Origin: Nocardia ninae NBRC 108245
GTDB lineage: Bacteria > Actinomycetota > Actinomycetes > Mycobacteriales > Mycobacteriaceae
Assembly: GCF_007990755.1 (NCBI RefSeq)
Contig: NZ_BJXA01000028.1
Span: 1-64,000 of the forward strand
Direction: 5' to 3'
Length of the DNA stretch: 64,000 nucleotides
The notes beneath the pieces were generated by a model. The model worked only from the letters and a program-made list of their open reading frames with translations. It did not search any database and was not told the origin of the DNA. The translations under genes were made by a program, and so were the position numbers. The stretch's first letter is position 1; every line of letters begins with the position of its first letter. Positions 28,768 through 38,700 of this stretch are shown one piece after another.

Positions 28768-29468
28768 ACCGAGTGGACAAGCACGGTTGCACGTTGCCTA
28801 CCACTGTTCGGTCGCCGTTGTAGCCGCGGGCCCGCAGATCGTTCAGGCGTGGGTCTTCGGGATTGGTTGGCGCGCAAGCATATTGATGGCGCAGCGTGTC
28901 CAGCGCCACCGTGAGATTGTTGGAGGTACCCACCTCGGCAACACCTTTCGTGGAATAGGCGACAGCTTCCCAGCGGCACATGCTGCGGGAAGTGCTGGGC
29001 CGCGCTATTCGACTTGAGATGCGTTAGGTGGTCCGGCTGAATATCAATACAGGATGGCTCTAGAAAAGTTTCAGTTACCTTGAGCGCCGGGATGTGTCAG
29101 ATTCACGTTATGGCTACATGCGACCCATCTCGATGCTACGGCGGTCCGTGATGTCTGTCCACCGGCGGACCGGGCTGCCCAGAAAGCGCGACCCACACCC
29201 AGCCAACCGGAAGAGCGGGAGCAGGTCTCGACAACCAACCCAGCCCAGCAATACCCTCTCTTGCAGTGGTGCGCTGCGCGGCGAGGGGTTCGAAGTCGGC
29301 GGCCTGAGGCCCTGGAACGATCCATGTCGCTCGCCGGCGCGCCGTGGGTGTCGAACGTCGCAACATGTAGGACGACAGTGCTGACAACGCCTGCAATGGT
29401 GGGTTTGGCCGTGCGGTTCGGGTAGGTGATGGCATGCTCGAAAGCGCAACTGCAGCAAGGGGGAGATC
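28768..29468. other. Gene-poor stretch upstream of the conflict-system operon
   Basis: About 700 bp with no gene I can support. A reverse frame around 28757-28981 has moderate codon bias (VGTSNNLTVALDTLRHQYA) but no start signal or recognised family, and may be a gene remnant. The promoter of the 29469 operon must lie at the right end; GGGGGAG before ATG 29469 is its ribosome-binding site. Confidence 0.35.
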
Positions 29469-30866
29469 ATGAGCACCACGCCCGCGAACTGGTATCCCGA
29501 CCCGCAGCACCCAGGCTTTCTCAGATACTGGAACGGCGTGGACTGGACCGCTGACTCGGTCCCCGCCCCAGCGGCCGGGGTCGTCGCACAGCCCCCATCG
29601 AGTGTGTCTCCGGTTGCGAGGGTGCCGAAGTTCGGCGCTCGGGCCTATGCGAAACGCCAATCTCAGGATTTGGCCGACGCTTTGGCTGAGATTCAACGGC
29701 TTCGCGATGAGCTGGCCAGCTTCGGTGGCCTCGAGATTGCCGAACTTCAGCGCTACCGCGAGCAACTCGGCGCGCAAGTCGCCGCGGAGCAGGCACGGCT
29801 GGACAGTGTGCGCACGCAGGTGGTCGGCACCCAAGAGGAACAGTTGTTGGAGGAGATCGGTATCTACCGATATCGTCATCCGCTAGCGGATGTGGTCGGC
29901 TATCGCGCCGCGCTCGATCAGTTGCGGGGTGAGATCAAGTACGCCGCGTTGCGGGACGGCGGCGCGATCGAAGCATCGAAGAGCTGGGCTGTCGAAGGTT
30001 CGGCTGCCCAAGGCCGCAAGATGACGGGCGAGTTGTCGAAGCTGATGCTGCGCGCCTACAACGCCGAGGCCGACAACCTCGTCCGGAGTCTTAAACCGTA
30101 CAAGCTGGACAGCGCGCTGGAGCGCCTCGACCGGTTGGCCGCTACGATCGCACGACTCGGCGCGACCGTGCAGTTACGCGTCACGCCGTGGTACCACCAG
30201 CTCCGGCGCCGTGAGCTGGAATTGACCTCCGACTATCTGGAGAAGCTCGCTCGCCAGAAGGAGGCCGAACGCGACGAACGCGACCGCGTGCGCGAGGAGC
30301 GCAAGGCGCAGCAGGAGATCGAACGCGAGCAACAAAAACTCGAGAAACAGCATCAGCAGTTCGCGTCCGCCCTCACCGCGCTCGAAGCCGCTGGCACCAC
30401 CGACTCCACCAAGGGACGTGATCTGCAGGACAAACTCGCGGACGTGGAACAGAAAAGGACCGCACTCGCGAACCGGGCGGGCGATCTGCGTATCGGCCAC
30501 GTCTACGTCGTGTCCAATCTCGGCGCGTTCGGTAAGGACATGGTCCAGATCGGCATGACCCGCCGCCTCGACCCCGACGACCGCATCAGCGATCTGAACA
30601 ACTCGTCCGTGCCGTTCAAATACGACGTGCACACCATGCATTTCGACCGCGATGCCGCCGGCATCGAAGCAGAGCTACATCGCCGCCTGGCCGACAGGCG
30701 CGTCAACCGCGTCAACTCCCGTCGCGAATTCTTCCGCGCCACCCCTGCCGAAGTGCGCGAACACATGCAGGAACTCGTAGGAGATCTGCTGGTGTTCACC
30801 GATTTCCCCGAGGCCGAGGACTACCGCCGCAGCCTCGCGGAAGCGCGGCAGGCGAACAAGCAGTAA
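29469..30866 (+). CDS. DUF2510-DUF4041-T5orf172 (GIY-YIG-like) protein
   Basis: The 465-residue protein has a DUF2510-type N-terminus (TPANWYPDPQHPGFLRYWNG, residues 4-25), a Pro/Ala linker, a coiled coil (about 65-125), a DUF4041-type helical region (about 130-320, ending in a very charged coiled coil rich in Glu, Arg and Gln), and a C-terminal T5orf172/MUG113 domain (about 343-440). That domain keeps GIY-YIG-like elements: GHVYVVSN, MVQIGMTRR, the Arg of RISDLNN, AELHRRL and NSRREFF. Related domains occur in phage and defence loci and are presumed nucleases or nucleic-acid binders. DUF2510 is often linked to membrane or conflict proteins in actinobacteria. It precedes the EACC1 gene by 13 bp, suggesting a common operon. 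Activity is inferred. Confidence 0.82.
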   Translation: MSTTPANWYPDPQHPGFLRYWNGVDWTADSVPAPAAGVVAQPPSSVSPVARVPKFGARAYAKRQSQDLADALAEIQRLRDELASFGGLEIAELQRYREQLGAQVAAEQARLDSVRTQVVGTQEEQLLEEIGIYRYRHPLADVVGYRAALDQLRGEIKYAALRDGGAIEASKSWAVEGSAAQGRKMTGELSKLMLRAYNAEADNLVRSLKPYKLDSALERLDRLAATIARLGATVQLRVTPWYHQLRRRELELTSDYLEKLARQKEAERDERDRVREERKAQQEIEREQQKLEKQHQQFASALTALEAAGTTDSTKGRDLQDKLADVEQKRTALANRAGDLRIGHVYVVSNLGAFGKDMVQIGMTRRLDPDDRISDLNNSSVPFKYDVHTMHFDRDAAGIEAELHRRLADRRVNRVNSRREFFRATPAEVREHMQELVGDLLVFTDFPEAEDYRRSLAEARQANKQ

Positions 30867-30879
30867 GTCACGAGACAGG

Positions 30880-31254
30880 ATGCAGCGCATGCCAGAACAC
30901 CAGGGCCAGTTGATAATTCGCACCGACGGAAGCGCCGACGAGCTGTCCGCGTTACTCGAGTGGTTCAACGACGACGACGAGCTGCGCGGCCGGATCAGCA
31001 TGCCCACGACGCCGATTCAATCCGGCCAGATGGGCGGCCTGGCCGAGGTCCTCGTCGTCGCCCTCGGCGCACAAGGCATCGCGTCCACGTTGTTCCAGTC
31101 GCTGAGCACATGGTTCACCCACCGGCGCTCCGACATCGCGGTCACTCTCACCCTCGACCACACCGAACTCACCCTCGACGCCAAACGCGTCAAAACCCCT
31201 GAAATCACCCAAGCCCTCCAAGCACTTCTCGACCAGGCGAACAAACCCCGGTGA
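30880..31254 (+). CDS. EACC1-type effector-associated constant component
   Basis: The 124-residue protein has LIIRTDGSADELSALLEWFNDDDELRGRI at the N-terminus and a hydrophobic middle (GGLAEVLVVALGAQGIASTLFQSLSTWF), then a strand-rich end (DIAVTLTLDHTELTLDAKRV). This matches the effector-associated constant component 1 described in actinobacterial conflict systems, a small invariant partner of caspase- or trypsin-like effectors thought to recognise an invader or transmit a signal. The GTGA overlap with the caspase gene shows tight coupling, as expected for that pairing. The assignment is by pattern recognition. Confidence 0.75.
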   Translation: MQRMPEHQGQLIIRTDGSADELSALLEWFNDDDELRGRISMPTTPIQSGQMGGLAEVLVVALGAQGIASTLFQSLSTWFTHRRSDIAVTLTLDHTELTLDAKRVKTPEITQALQALLDQANKPR

Positions 31255-32576
31255 CCCTCGCCCCGAAGCGCAGCGGCTGGCGCGCCGTCCTGATCGGGGT
31301 GAGCCGATACACCCATCCGGGCCTCACCGATATCCCCGCCGCCGCCAACAACATCCACGACCTCCATCGACTGCTCACCGCACCCACCGGTGCCGCACTC
31401 CCCAGCGAGCACTGCACCACCCTGGTCGATCCCGAAACCCCTGCCCAGGTCGGGTCACTCCTCGCCGATGCCGCCACCCAAGCCGACGATGTGCTGCTGG
31501 TGTACTACGCCGGACACGGCCAGCCAGACCGGCGCCGCACACAATTGCACCTGACCTTGACCAGCACCGACCCCGACCACCTCGCATGGAGTTCGATACC
31601 GTTCGCCACGGTCCGCAACGAACTTGCCGACGCTCGCGCCCGTGCCCGCATCCTGATCCTGGACTGCTGCTTCTCCGGACGCGCATTCGAAGCCATGAGC
31701 AGCCCCGCGGCCGTCGTCGACGGCCAACTCGACATCAACGGCACCTACATCATCGCATCCTCTCCCCGCAACGAAACCTCGCTCGCACCCGAGGGGCACC
31801 GCCACACCGCGTTCACCGGCGCCCTGCTCACCGCCGCCACCAGCAGCACCGGCCTCACCCTCGACCAGCTCTACGCCAACGTCGACCAGATCCTGCACCG
31901 CAACGGTCATCCCCGCCCCGTGCGACGCAGCGTCAACATCACCGGCAACCTGCGCCTGTTCACCCCCCCAAGCCACCGGCCCACCCCTGACAACGCCGTG
32001 ACGCCGCTGCTCATCGACCCCCTCGCCACCCCGGACAGCGTCACCGAGCAGATCTTCGCCGACGGTCAGCGAGCCGCCCAACACGACGACCTCATCGAAG
32101 CCGAGAAAGCCTGGCGCACTGCCGCACTACAGGGGCACCCCGGCGCGATGAACAACCTCGCCCACCTGCTGTACAGCCAGCAGAAACTCCGTGCAGCGCA
32201 CACCCTCTACCTCGAAGCCGCCCACCGCGGCAACACCACCGCCATGAGTAACCTCGCGGTTCTACTGCACCGAGTCCACGAAGACGCCGAGGCCGAGTAC
32301 TGGAGCCAGCGCGCGGCCGAGGCCGACGACACCGACGCAATGCACAACCTCGCCCTCATGCTCGACAAATCCCGCCGCTACGACGAAGCCCTCACCTGGT
32401 ACCGCCGCGCCGCCGAAACCGGACACACCGACGCAATGCACAACCTGGCTATCCGCCTGCGCTACCGCGGCCAAATCGCCGAAGCCACCACGTGGTGGCA
32501 GCGCGCGGGCCACAAACGCCCACAACGGACCACCGAGAAGCTCCGCGGTCTGACCCTTCACAAGCAATCACGCTGA
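31251..32576 (+). CDS. Caspase-like (C14) protease with Sel1/TPR-type repeats, putative conflict effector
   Basis: The 441-residue protein has an N-terminal caspase-hemoglobinase fold: WRAVLIGVSRYTHPGL, catalytic His89 in YYAGHGQ and catalytic Cys140 in LDCCFSGRAFE. After about residue 240 come four to five Sel1-like repeats of about 36 residues (AALQGHPGAMNNLAHLLY, AAHRGNTTAMSNLAVLLH, AAEADDTDAMHNLALMLD, AAETGHTDAMHNLAIRLR), a protein-binding scaffold. Both catalytic residues are intact. In EACC1 systems such proteases are thought to act when an invader is sensed, cleaving host or partner proteins. The GTG start overlaps the EACC1 stop by 4 bp. The substrate is unknown. Confidence 0.85.
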   Translation: MTLAPKRSGWRAVLIGVSRYTHPGLTDIPAAANNIHDLHRLLTAPTGAALPSEHCTTLVDPETPAQVGSLLADAATQADDVLLVYYAGHGQPDRRRTQLHLTLTSTDPDHLAWSSIPFATVRNELADARARARILILDCCFSGRAFEAMSSPAAVVDGQLDINGTYIIASSPRNETSLAPEGHRHTAFTGALLTAATSSTGLTLDQLYANVDQILHRNGHPRPVRRSVNITGNLRLFTPPSHRPTPDNAVTPLLIDPLATPDSVTEQIFADGQRAAQHDDLIEAEKAWRTAALQGHPGAMNNLAHLLYSQQKLRAAHTLYLEAAHRGNTTAMSNLAVLLHRVHEDAEAEYWSQRAAEADDTDAMHNLALMLDKSRRYDEALTWYRRAAETGHTDAMHNLAIRLRYRGQIAEATTWWQRAGHKRPQRTTEKLRGLTLHKQSR

Positions 32577-32813
32577 GACCGATGAAGTTTCACCACCGCC
32601 TGGCCCCGGCGTGAAAAATGAGACGCACGCTCGGGCTCGGCGTGGCTCGGACGCCGCGGTGTCACGCACTCCGGCCATCAGCAAGGCGATTGCGTCGTCG
32701 GCGGTGGGGTCGGGCCAACGGGTGGGTGACGTGGCGGTGCGCGATCGCGCGCACCACACACCGAGGGTGTTGGCCATGATTCCGGCGTCGGCAACGGCGA
32801 GCCAGCGCTTCAC
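32568..32813 (-). CDS. Small uncertain reverse ORF, possibly a gene remnant
   Basis: GTG 32813 gives 81 residues (KRWLAVADAGIMANTLGVW ... DPTADDAIALLMAGVRD) with strong G/C bias at third codon positions, which argues for a coding origin, but the last 25 residues are low-complexity and no start signal is clear. It overlaps the end of the caspase gene by 9 bp in convergent orientation. I do not recognise a family. It could be a decayed end of a longer gene. Confidence 0.3.
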   Translation of the reverse strand: MKRWLAVADAGIMANTLGVWCARSRTATSPTRWPDPTADDAIALLMAGVRDTAASEPRRARACVSFFTPGPGGGETSSVSA

Positions 32814-33713
32814 GACGATCGCCTCGGCGGGCGCTCATAGTACCTTCCCGCCGAAGCCGACGCTGGCGGCCGCTGATGGGTTCGGTCAGGTTACGGTTGG
32901 CCGAACACACCTGCATGATCGGTGGCTCAAGCCTGGCATGCCGCGGGGGTTCAATACGGGGTAGCAATGCGAAAATATTGAATGCTGTTGCAGCGCAAAA
33001 GCATTCGCGTCCACTTGCGTCCGGAGGGGGACACGAACACTACGCCCACCTACTGCACCAACGAACATCGCTGGAGATCAAGCCTTAGCGGCGGAACTTT
33101 GACTCCGGCCAAGACCCGAAGGGTTCATCCCCCGTCAGAGCGATAGATGGCAGATACCGGTGCACTCTTGGAGCGAACTCACCTCCGACAACGGGCCAGA
33201 ACAACGTCACCACCCTCCCCGTGACCACGCTCGTCGTGCCCGATGTCGCGGATGCCCGGGATTCGCCCGGCACCCGACGAGGCAGACCAGCTGACCTGTG
33301 CCCTACGACGGGGTATTCGAACCTGTCGGCTTATCGGATGGCGCGGCACGGCGGACACACACTCTTCGCCGCGCGGCCCGACCGGATCCACTGACATTTT
33401 GTGTCGTTCGGCGAGTGACATTTTCGTGACGCCTCACACCCCGAGCCGGTTGGGTGGCGAATTGGATGATCGCTTCCAGACCTGGCCTGTACCCGTCGGT
33501 GGTGTCGACTATTCTGCGACGTCCGTTCACCGACGCGAACGCGGCGACAGGGTGGGCCACCAACGGCGATCGCCGCAAGGAGACCCTCCGTGCGTCACCG
33601 GCCTGAGGTCCACGACGCAGGTGGCGACTGCCGGTGGCCTGCACAGTCTGTCTTCATGAGTGGAAGGTTCCCGGATGCAGCCGCTCCTGGCACTCTGATG
33701 CGACAATGGCCTG
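32814..33713. other. 900-bp gene-free stretch
   Basis: No frame here combines a start signal, codon bias and protein-like sequence. The only structure noticed is a direct repeat TGACATTTT at 33392-33400 and 33416-33424, of the kind found near insertion-sequence ends; no transposase frame adjoins it. The region is probably debris from past insertions between the conflict operon and the low-G+C genes. Confidence 0.4.
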
Positions 33714-34217
33714 ATGGTTTGGCCGGATTTTGGAAGCTTTTCTGACTCAGACATCCTGGTGTGGCATATACCGATGCAATCCGGTGCTATGCCGGTACTT
33801 GACGCTGAGGGTTTTAGCCCGCCCGAAGCTTTGGTGGAGGCGTTGCATGCCGTTTCGCGGGACATTCGATGCCTGCAGTACGGGGGCCGATTCGACAGCG
33901 GTGATTTGATTTGGGAACTCTCGATCGACAGTAGCTACACCGTCGGGCTGGGATGGCTGCGCCCCGGTGGGAGCGATTTCTGGGTCACGCGTGAAGGCGT
34001 ATCGATGGATGCATCATTTGCGGTGGCAGCCGTATGGGCGGCTGGTGTGGCTCAGGGTCAACTCGTCATCGGCCGAGAAGTTGTGCACTGGCCCAGTAGG
34101 GGTTGGAATCTGCTGACCGCGCAATTGGTCGATGAGTTGCCTGTGTGGATTGATACATCTGACGGATCGGTTATCAGCAATATTGGGATGTTGTGCGAAG
34201 CAGAAGCCAATTGGTAG
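33714..34217 (+). CDS. Hypothetical protein, low G+C
   Basis: This 167-residue soluble acidic protein begins MVWPDFGSFSDSDILVWHI and has tryptophan-rich strands (DSGDLIWELSIDSSYTVGL, SDFWVTREGVSMDASF). I do not recognise the family. Its codon use is clearly more A/T-rich than the neighbouring biosynthetic genes. A strong 14-bp hairpin terminator follows its stop by 40 bp, which supports it being a real gene. ATG 33714 lacks a good ribosome-binding site, so a later start (for example ATG 33774) is possible. Confidence 0.6.
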   Translation: MVWPDFGSFSDSDILVWHIPMQSGAMPVLDAEGFSPPEALVEALHAVSRDIRCLQYGGRFDSGDLIWELSIDSSYTVGLGWLRPGGSDFWVTREGVSMDASFAVAAVWAAGVAQGQLVIGREVVHWPSRGWNLLTAQLVDELPVWIDTSDGSVISNIGMLCEAEANW

Positions 34218-34256
34218 CTATCCATCCCCTGTAATTTCACGTTATCTCGGAAGTGC

Positions 34257-34293
34257 CGTGTGTGCTCGGCATAAAATACGCCGAGCACACACG
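34257..34293. terminator. Bidirectional hairpin terminator
   Basis: CGTGTGTGCTCGGC (34257-34270) is perfectly complementary to GCCGAGCACACACG (34280-34293), with the 9-base loop ATAAAATAC. It lies exactly between the stops of the convergent genes at 34217 (+) and 34300 (-), so it would stop transcription from both sides. Confidence 0.88.
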
Positions 34294-34299
34294 ATGCAG

Positions 34300-34788
34300 C
34301 TACCGAATGCGGAAGATGTAAGTCATGTAGTACTCCGCGATTGTGATGCCATAAGCAAGTGTTCCATTGCCTGCCTTTTGTCGTGTCTTGTTCTCGAACG
34401 AGCACCCCATCATCATTTGATAGTCCTTATTGTCGTCATGTCCAGTAGGAGCGAGATGGTATCGATAAGTGATCGACAAGTTTTTGTGGCGCTCACTGCT
34501 GTCTTTGAACAAGAAGCGCCCTGTGCTAGGCGCAAAGGAGTAGGCGACGCAGTCTTTTTTCGTATTCAGTCCGTAGGCGGCCTTTGTGAGAATATACGCC
34601 TCGCTGAGAGACCAATCCAAGGTTAGCAGGCGGGTGTCCATTCCATCCGCAGCTCTCCTGGCTCCGAATTCTCCGCGCGTAACGTTGTGTCTGTACTCAT
34701 CGCCCGAATAGAACTCGATCTGGCCGTTGTTGCGTGCTGCTGTTCCATCCGAGGGGTTGGGCTGCGCATAATCTCGTTCGACGGTCAC
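34300..34788 (-). CDS. Hypothetical protein, low G+C, possibly 5'-truncated
   Basis: The open frame encodes up to 162 residues (VTVERDYAQPNPSDG ... LTLDWSLSEAYILTKAAYGLN ... YQMMMGCSFENKTRQKAGNG), rich in Tyr, Asn and Lys, unlike the Ala/Arg-rich proteins around it. One 60-base line inside it (34381-34440) holds 27 G+C. The terminator at its 3' end supports a real gene. GTG 34788 follows a TAG in the same frame with no Shine-Dalgarno sequence, and an IS3 relic begins about 110 bp upstream, so the original 5' end may have been lost. I do not recognise the family. Confidence 0.5.
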   Translation of the reverse strand: MTVERDYAQPNPSDGTAARNNGQIEFYSGDEYRHNVTRGEFGARRAADGMDTRLLTLDWSLSEAYILTKAAYGLNTKKDCVAYSFAPSTGRFLFKDSSERHKNLSITYRYHLAPTGHDDNKDYQMMMGCSFENKTRQKAGNGTLAYGITIAEYYMTYIFRIR

Positions 34789-34898
34789 TACATGGTGTTG
34801 AAATACTTGTGCCGGCTGTCCATTTTCGTTGTACTGATCTGAGCCCGCCGTGCGGTCAATGGGTCGGCGGTGGTGCTGGTGCGTAGGGCGGGAGTGTT

Positions 34899-35066
34899 CG
34901 CGCCGGCCGGTGGGAGACCCGGGAACAGTTGCGGATCGCGATTGTCACCTGGATCGAACGCACCTACCACCGCCGGCGCCGTCAGGCCCGACTCGGCCGG
35001 TTGACCCCGATCGAATTCGAAACCATCATGTCCCCAGCAGCACGACAGGCTGCTCAACCGCTGTCA
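34899..35066 (+). pseudogene. IS3-family transposase (OrfB) C-terminal fragment
   Basis: The forward frame reads WETREQLRIAIVTWIERTYH, then RRRRQARLGRLTPIEFETIM, then SPAARQAA, the hallmark C-terminal end of IS3-family integrase-core transposases. Upstream of about 34899 the frame no longer matches a transposase, and the catalytic DDE region is missing. After 35066 the frame stays open with unrelated sequence. Only this end of the element remains; no terminal inverted repeat was identified. Confidence 0.75.
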
Positions 35067-35160
35067 CCCGATCCTGCAGCAGCCCCCACCTCGCCAGTGG
35101 TGAGGCCCAAAAATGCTCGCGTGGTTCGCATTCCGAAGCCAGCGCTGCATCTCCATGTCG

Positions 35161-35736
35161 CTAGGCCGGTTGGCCAGAACCTGACGCCATTGATGATATT
35201 TCAGCCCGCTCGTCAGCCAGGACCACCTCGGCAACCTCAGCGAGTAGACGCCGCACGCACGACACCGAGAGTAGACGGGCTATGCCGCTGATACCCCACC
35301 AGCCACCGACCGCGAGCACGACCGCCCAGTATTCGCCAACGAGTACTAGCCCAACCAATACGACGCCCCACACCATTGCGCCGGTTATCCTGAGATCCGC
35401 TGCCCGCGGTGCGTCGGCTGACAGCACCGCCAAGTAACCGTTCCCTTGCGCGCTGCGCAGGACATGCCACCGAATCAGCCAGTCCAACTTGAAGGGATGG
35501 CACTCGTAAGGGCCATATTGCTGCTGCAGCCTGCGCTTGAGATGCCCGCGGTAACCCTCTGCACCTTCCCATAGGCCACCGAGATCGCCTTCACTGAAAC
35601 ATCGGTCGACGAGTCTGTCGAACTTTCCTTCCGGCTGGTGAGGCTGCGGCTGGCGAGGTGCCCACGCGCTGTGAACGTGTCGTGCGGGCGTATGCCAGAC
35701 CATCATGCAACGCGTCGCCACAAAGCATTCGAGCAA
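35161..35736 (-). CDS. Hypothetical membrane protein downstream of NRPS
   Basis: The 191-residue protein has a soluble, histidine- and tryptophan-containing N-terminal half (HLKRRLQQQYGPYECHPFKL, DWLIRWHVLRSAQGNGYLAV) and a hydrophobic segment at about residues 117-155 (ITGAMVWGVVLVGLVLVGEY, WAVVLAVGGWWGISG) that would form one or two membrane helices, then a short cytoplasmic tail. No family recognised. It starts 8 bp after the NRPS stop on the same strand and is therefore probably co-transcribed. A role in export or immunity is conceivable but unsupported. ATG 35736 is used; ATG 35706 or 35703 is an alternative. Confidence 0.5.
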   Translation of the reverse strand: MLECFVATRCMMVWHTPARHVHSAWAPRQPQPHQPEGKFDRLVDRCFSEGDLGGLWEGAEGYRGHLKRRLQQQYGPYECHPFKLDWLIRWHVLRSAQGNGYLAVLSADAPRAADLRITGAMVWGVVLVGLVLVGEYWAVVLAVGGWWGISGIARLLSVSCVRRLLAEVAEVVLADERAEISSMASGSGQPA

Positions 35737-35744
35737 GGTGAGTG

Positions 35745-38700
35745 CTAGTTCGCCGGAACAGCCAGCATGCTGTTGAGATACCCACCGTAGAGGTGGACCG
35801 ATTCGGGCTGCATCATCATGCCGTGCTTACATTCTGCAGGATACTTCCTGATATTACCCGAGACATAGGTTTGCCAATCCTCGGGCTGCAGGTCGGTGAA
35901 TGGACCCAGCTCCGCTGTAATAATGTTCAGATCTCCATCGAACACATCCGGAATATGCTGGACAGCGAGTTCAACGTTCGCTCGCACGTTCTCCAGTATT
36001 ATCTGCAACAGCCATTCCGGTGGAATTGATCCCGCAAGCCCCTGACGCTCTGCCAGCGCAATCAGATTACTATAAGAGAATGACATCCCTTTTGGAAGAT
36101 CGATATCTCCGTCAAGCAGGTACCCGTTGAGCGCCAATTCCTCGAACTCACTCCCGTCTGTCACGGATCTGCTTTCCTCCGGAACTATGTAGGAGTCTAG
36201 AACAATGAGATGATCGACCACACTTCCACGCGCTTGAAGTACGACCGCGGTAGCGTGCGCGACAATACCACCGAATGACCAACCAAGTATTCGATACGGC
36301 CCATCAGGATTCAAGCCTTGCATAATATCGGCATAATGTTCGGCCATCGCTCGAAGTGTTTTCGGTCGCTCCGTATCGGCGGCGGGAATCTGCCGGATTC
36401 CAACGATTGGGCAGTCCAGGTACGCGACCAAGGAACGGTAGGGTGACGCCATACCACCGCCGGGATGAATACAGAATAGCGGCACTCCCTCGCCGCCTTG
36501 GATCATCTCCGTCGGTGCCGCCGCCGATAAACCGTCGGCACCCGCGTACACCAGCGCCGCCAATTCCGAGACCGAAGACGCGTCGAAGAGTGCCCGTACC
36601 GCGACGTCAGCGCCGAAGACTTCCCGTACAGCCGCGACCACCCGCATCGCCAATAGCGAGTTGCCGCCCAGGTCGAAGAACGAATCATCGACACCGACGT
36701 GTTCCAGTCCGAGTATCTCGGCGTAGATTCCGCTGAGGGTCTCCTCCACCGGTGTCGACGGCGCGCGATAGCCCTCCTCGCCGCTGTAGACGGGCGCGGG
36801 CAACGCATCGTGATCCAGCTTCCCGTTGACAGTCAACGGAAATTCATCCAGCACCACGACCACCGCGGGCACCATGAACCCGGGCAGGGTTCCGGCCACG
36901 AATCGGCGCACGTCGGCTTCGAGCAGGCCGTATCCGGGATTGCTGGCATCTGCGGTGTCGTGGTCGGACCACTCGGATTCGGCGTACACATCGGTCAGAG
37001 CTCGTCCGTCCGCCACCGCCGCACGGACAAAGACCGCGTCCACGCACCCGGCTCGCACCGACCAGGTGACGGCGGTGGCAAAGCCGTGCTGTCGGCCCAA
37101 CCGGTGCAGATCCTCCGGCAACAGACCACCGTCCCGCTGCTCGGCAGCACTGCCGAATGTCGTTTCCGCGGCGAGGGTTTCGTTCGCCAGGATCTCCGCG
37201 CCGTTCCAGACCCGACGGGTCAGCTCGACCTCGTCACGCAATCCGGCATGGGGGATGTGTGCGATACGGATTCGGTCGCCGGGAAGGTCGCGCAAGGCCT
37301 CCTCGATCAACGCGCTGCCCGCGAACTCGACGCGGGGAGCGTCGGCCAGGGCCAACACGTCAGATGGCTCCTTGCGCAGAACCACGTCGTACCGATATCG
37401 AGTGAGCTCGTTGACCGAAAAGCCGCGCTTCACCTGGATATCGACCGCCGCGTATCCGGCGGCGCCGAACTTCGTGAAGTACCGCGGGGACAGCAACAGT
37501 TCTTGTTCGGTGCGCATATTTCGGGACACCTTCTGCTGCAACGCAACCGGGTCATACGGCGGCCGGGCCCTGGCGAATTGGGTGGCGGTGGTGAACTCCT
37601 TCAGCAACGCGAGGTTTCGGATGTCACCGATGAACAACGCACCACCGGGCGCCAGTAGCCGCAACACACCGTCGATGACCCGGCGCAGATACCTTTCGTT
37701 GGGGAAATACTGGACGACAGAGTTCATGATGACGGTGTCGAAATGCCCGACCGGCAGCCCGTCGAGATCGTCCGCGCGCCGTGGCTCCAGGTGGACCCGG
37801 TCCGTCCAGTCGGCGGCCAATTCGTCCAATTGCGCCTGCAGCCCCGCCAGTACCACGGGCGACAGATCCGTCGCGAAGTATTGCGCGCACTTCGGGGCCA
37901 ATTGCGACAGCAACAAACCCGATCCGACCCCGATCTCCAGCACTCGCCGCGGCCGCAGTTCTTCGATGCGCGCGACAGTCGCGTCGCGCCATTCCCGCAT
38001 CTGCTCCAGCGGGATAGGCGTGCCGGAATAGCTGCTGTTCCAGCCGCTGAAGTCGGCGCCGAACTCGACGGCGACCCGCGCACCTCCGGTGTACTCGGTC
38101 CCGGAGTACAGATCGTCGTAGATTCGGCGCCACTGGGCGACCATTTCCTCATCGGCTCCGAGGGAGTCCACCACGGTATCCGCGACGACGTAACCGACGA
38201 GCCGTTTGTCGCCCGGACGATCCTCGCGCACCACGACGGCGGCCCGTTCGACGCCGGGATGCGCGGCGAGCGCGGCCTCGACCTCGCCCGGCTCGATGCG
38301 GAAGCCGTTGACCTTCACCTGGTGATCAGCCCGGCCGACGAACTCCAACTCGCCGTCGGCATTCCATCGGACCAGATCGCCGGTGCGATAGAGCCGAGAT
38401 CCGGCCGGACCGAAGGGGTCGGGTACGAATCGATCCGCCGTCAGGCCCCCGCGCCCTAAATATCCCCGCGCCACCCCGACACCCCCGACGTACAACTCGC
38501 CGACAACCCCCGCCGGAACCACGTTCCCGAAACCGTCGAGCACGTAGACCCGGGTGTTCGCGATCGGACCACCGATCGGCACCGAATGGCCCTGGAGGTC
38601 GGCGGGCGTCAAAGAATTGCAGCAGGTGAATGTGGTGCATTCGGTCGGACCGTACCCGTTGACCACTGTCAGGCCGGGCAGCGCGGCGCAGACTCGCTCG

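Noticed and set aside
34788-35057. 89-codon reverse frame ending before the low-G+C hypothetical gene
   Set aside because: Antisense to the IS3 transposase fragment; Pro/Ala-rich shadow without start signal.
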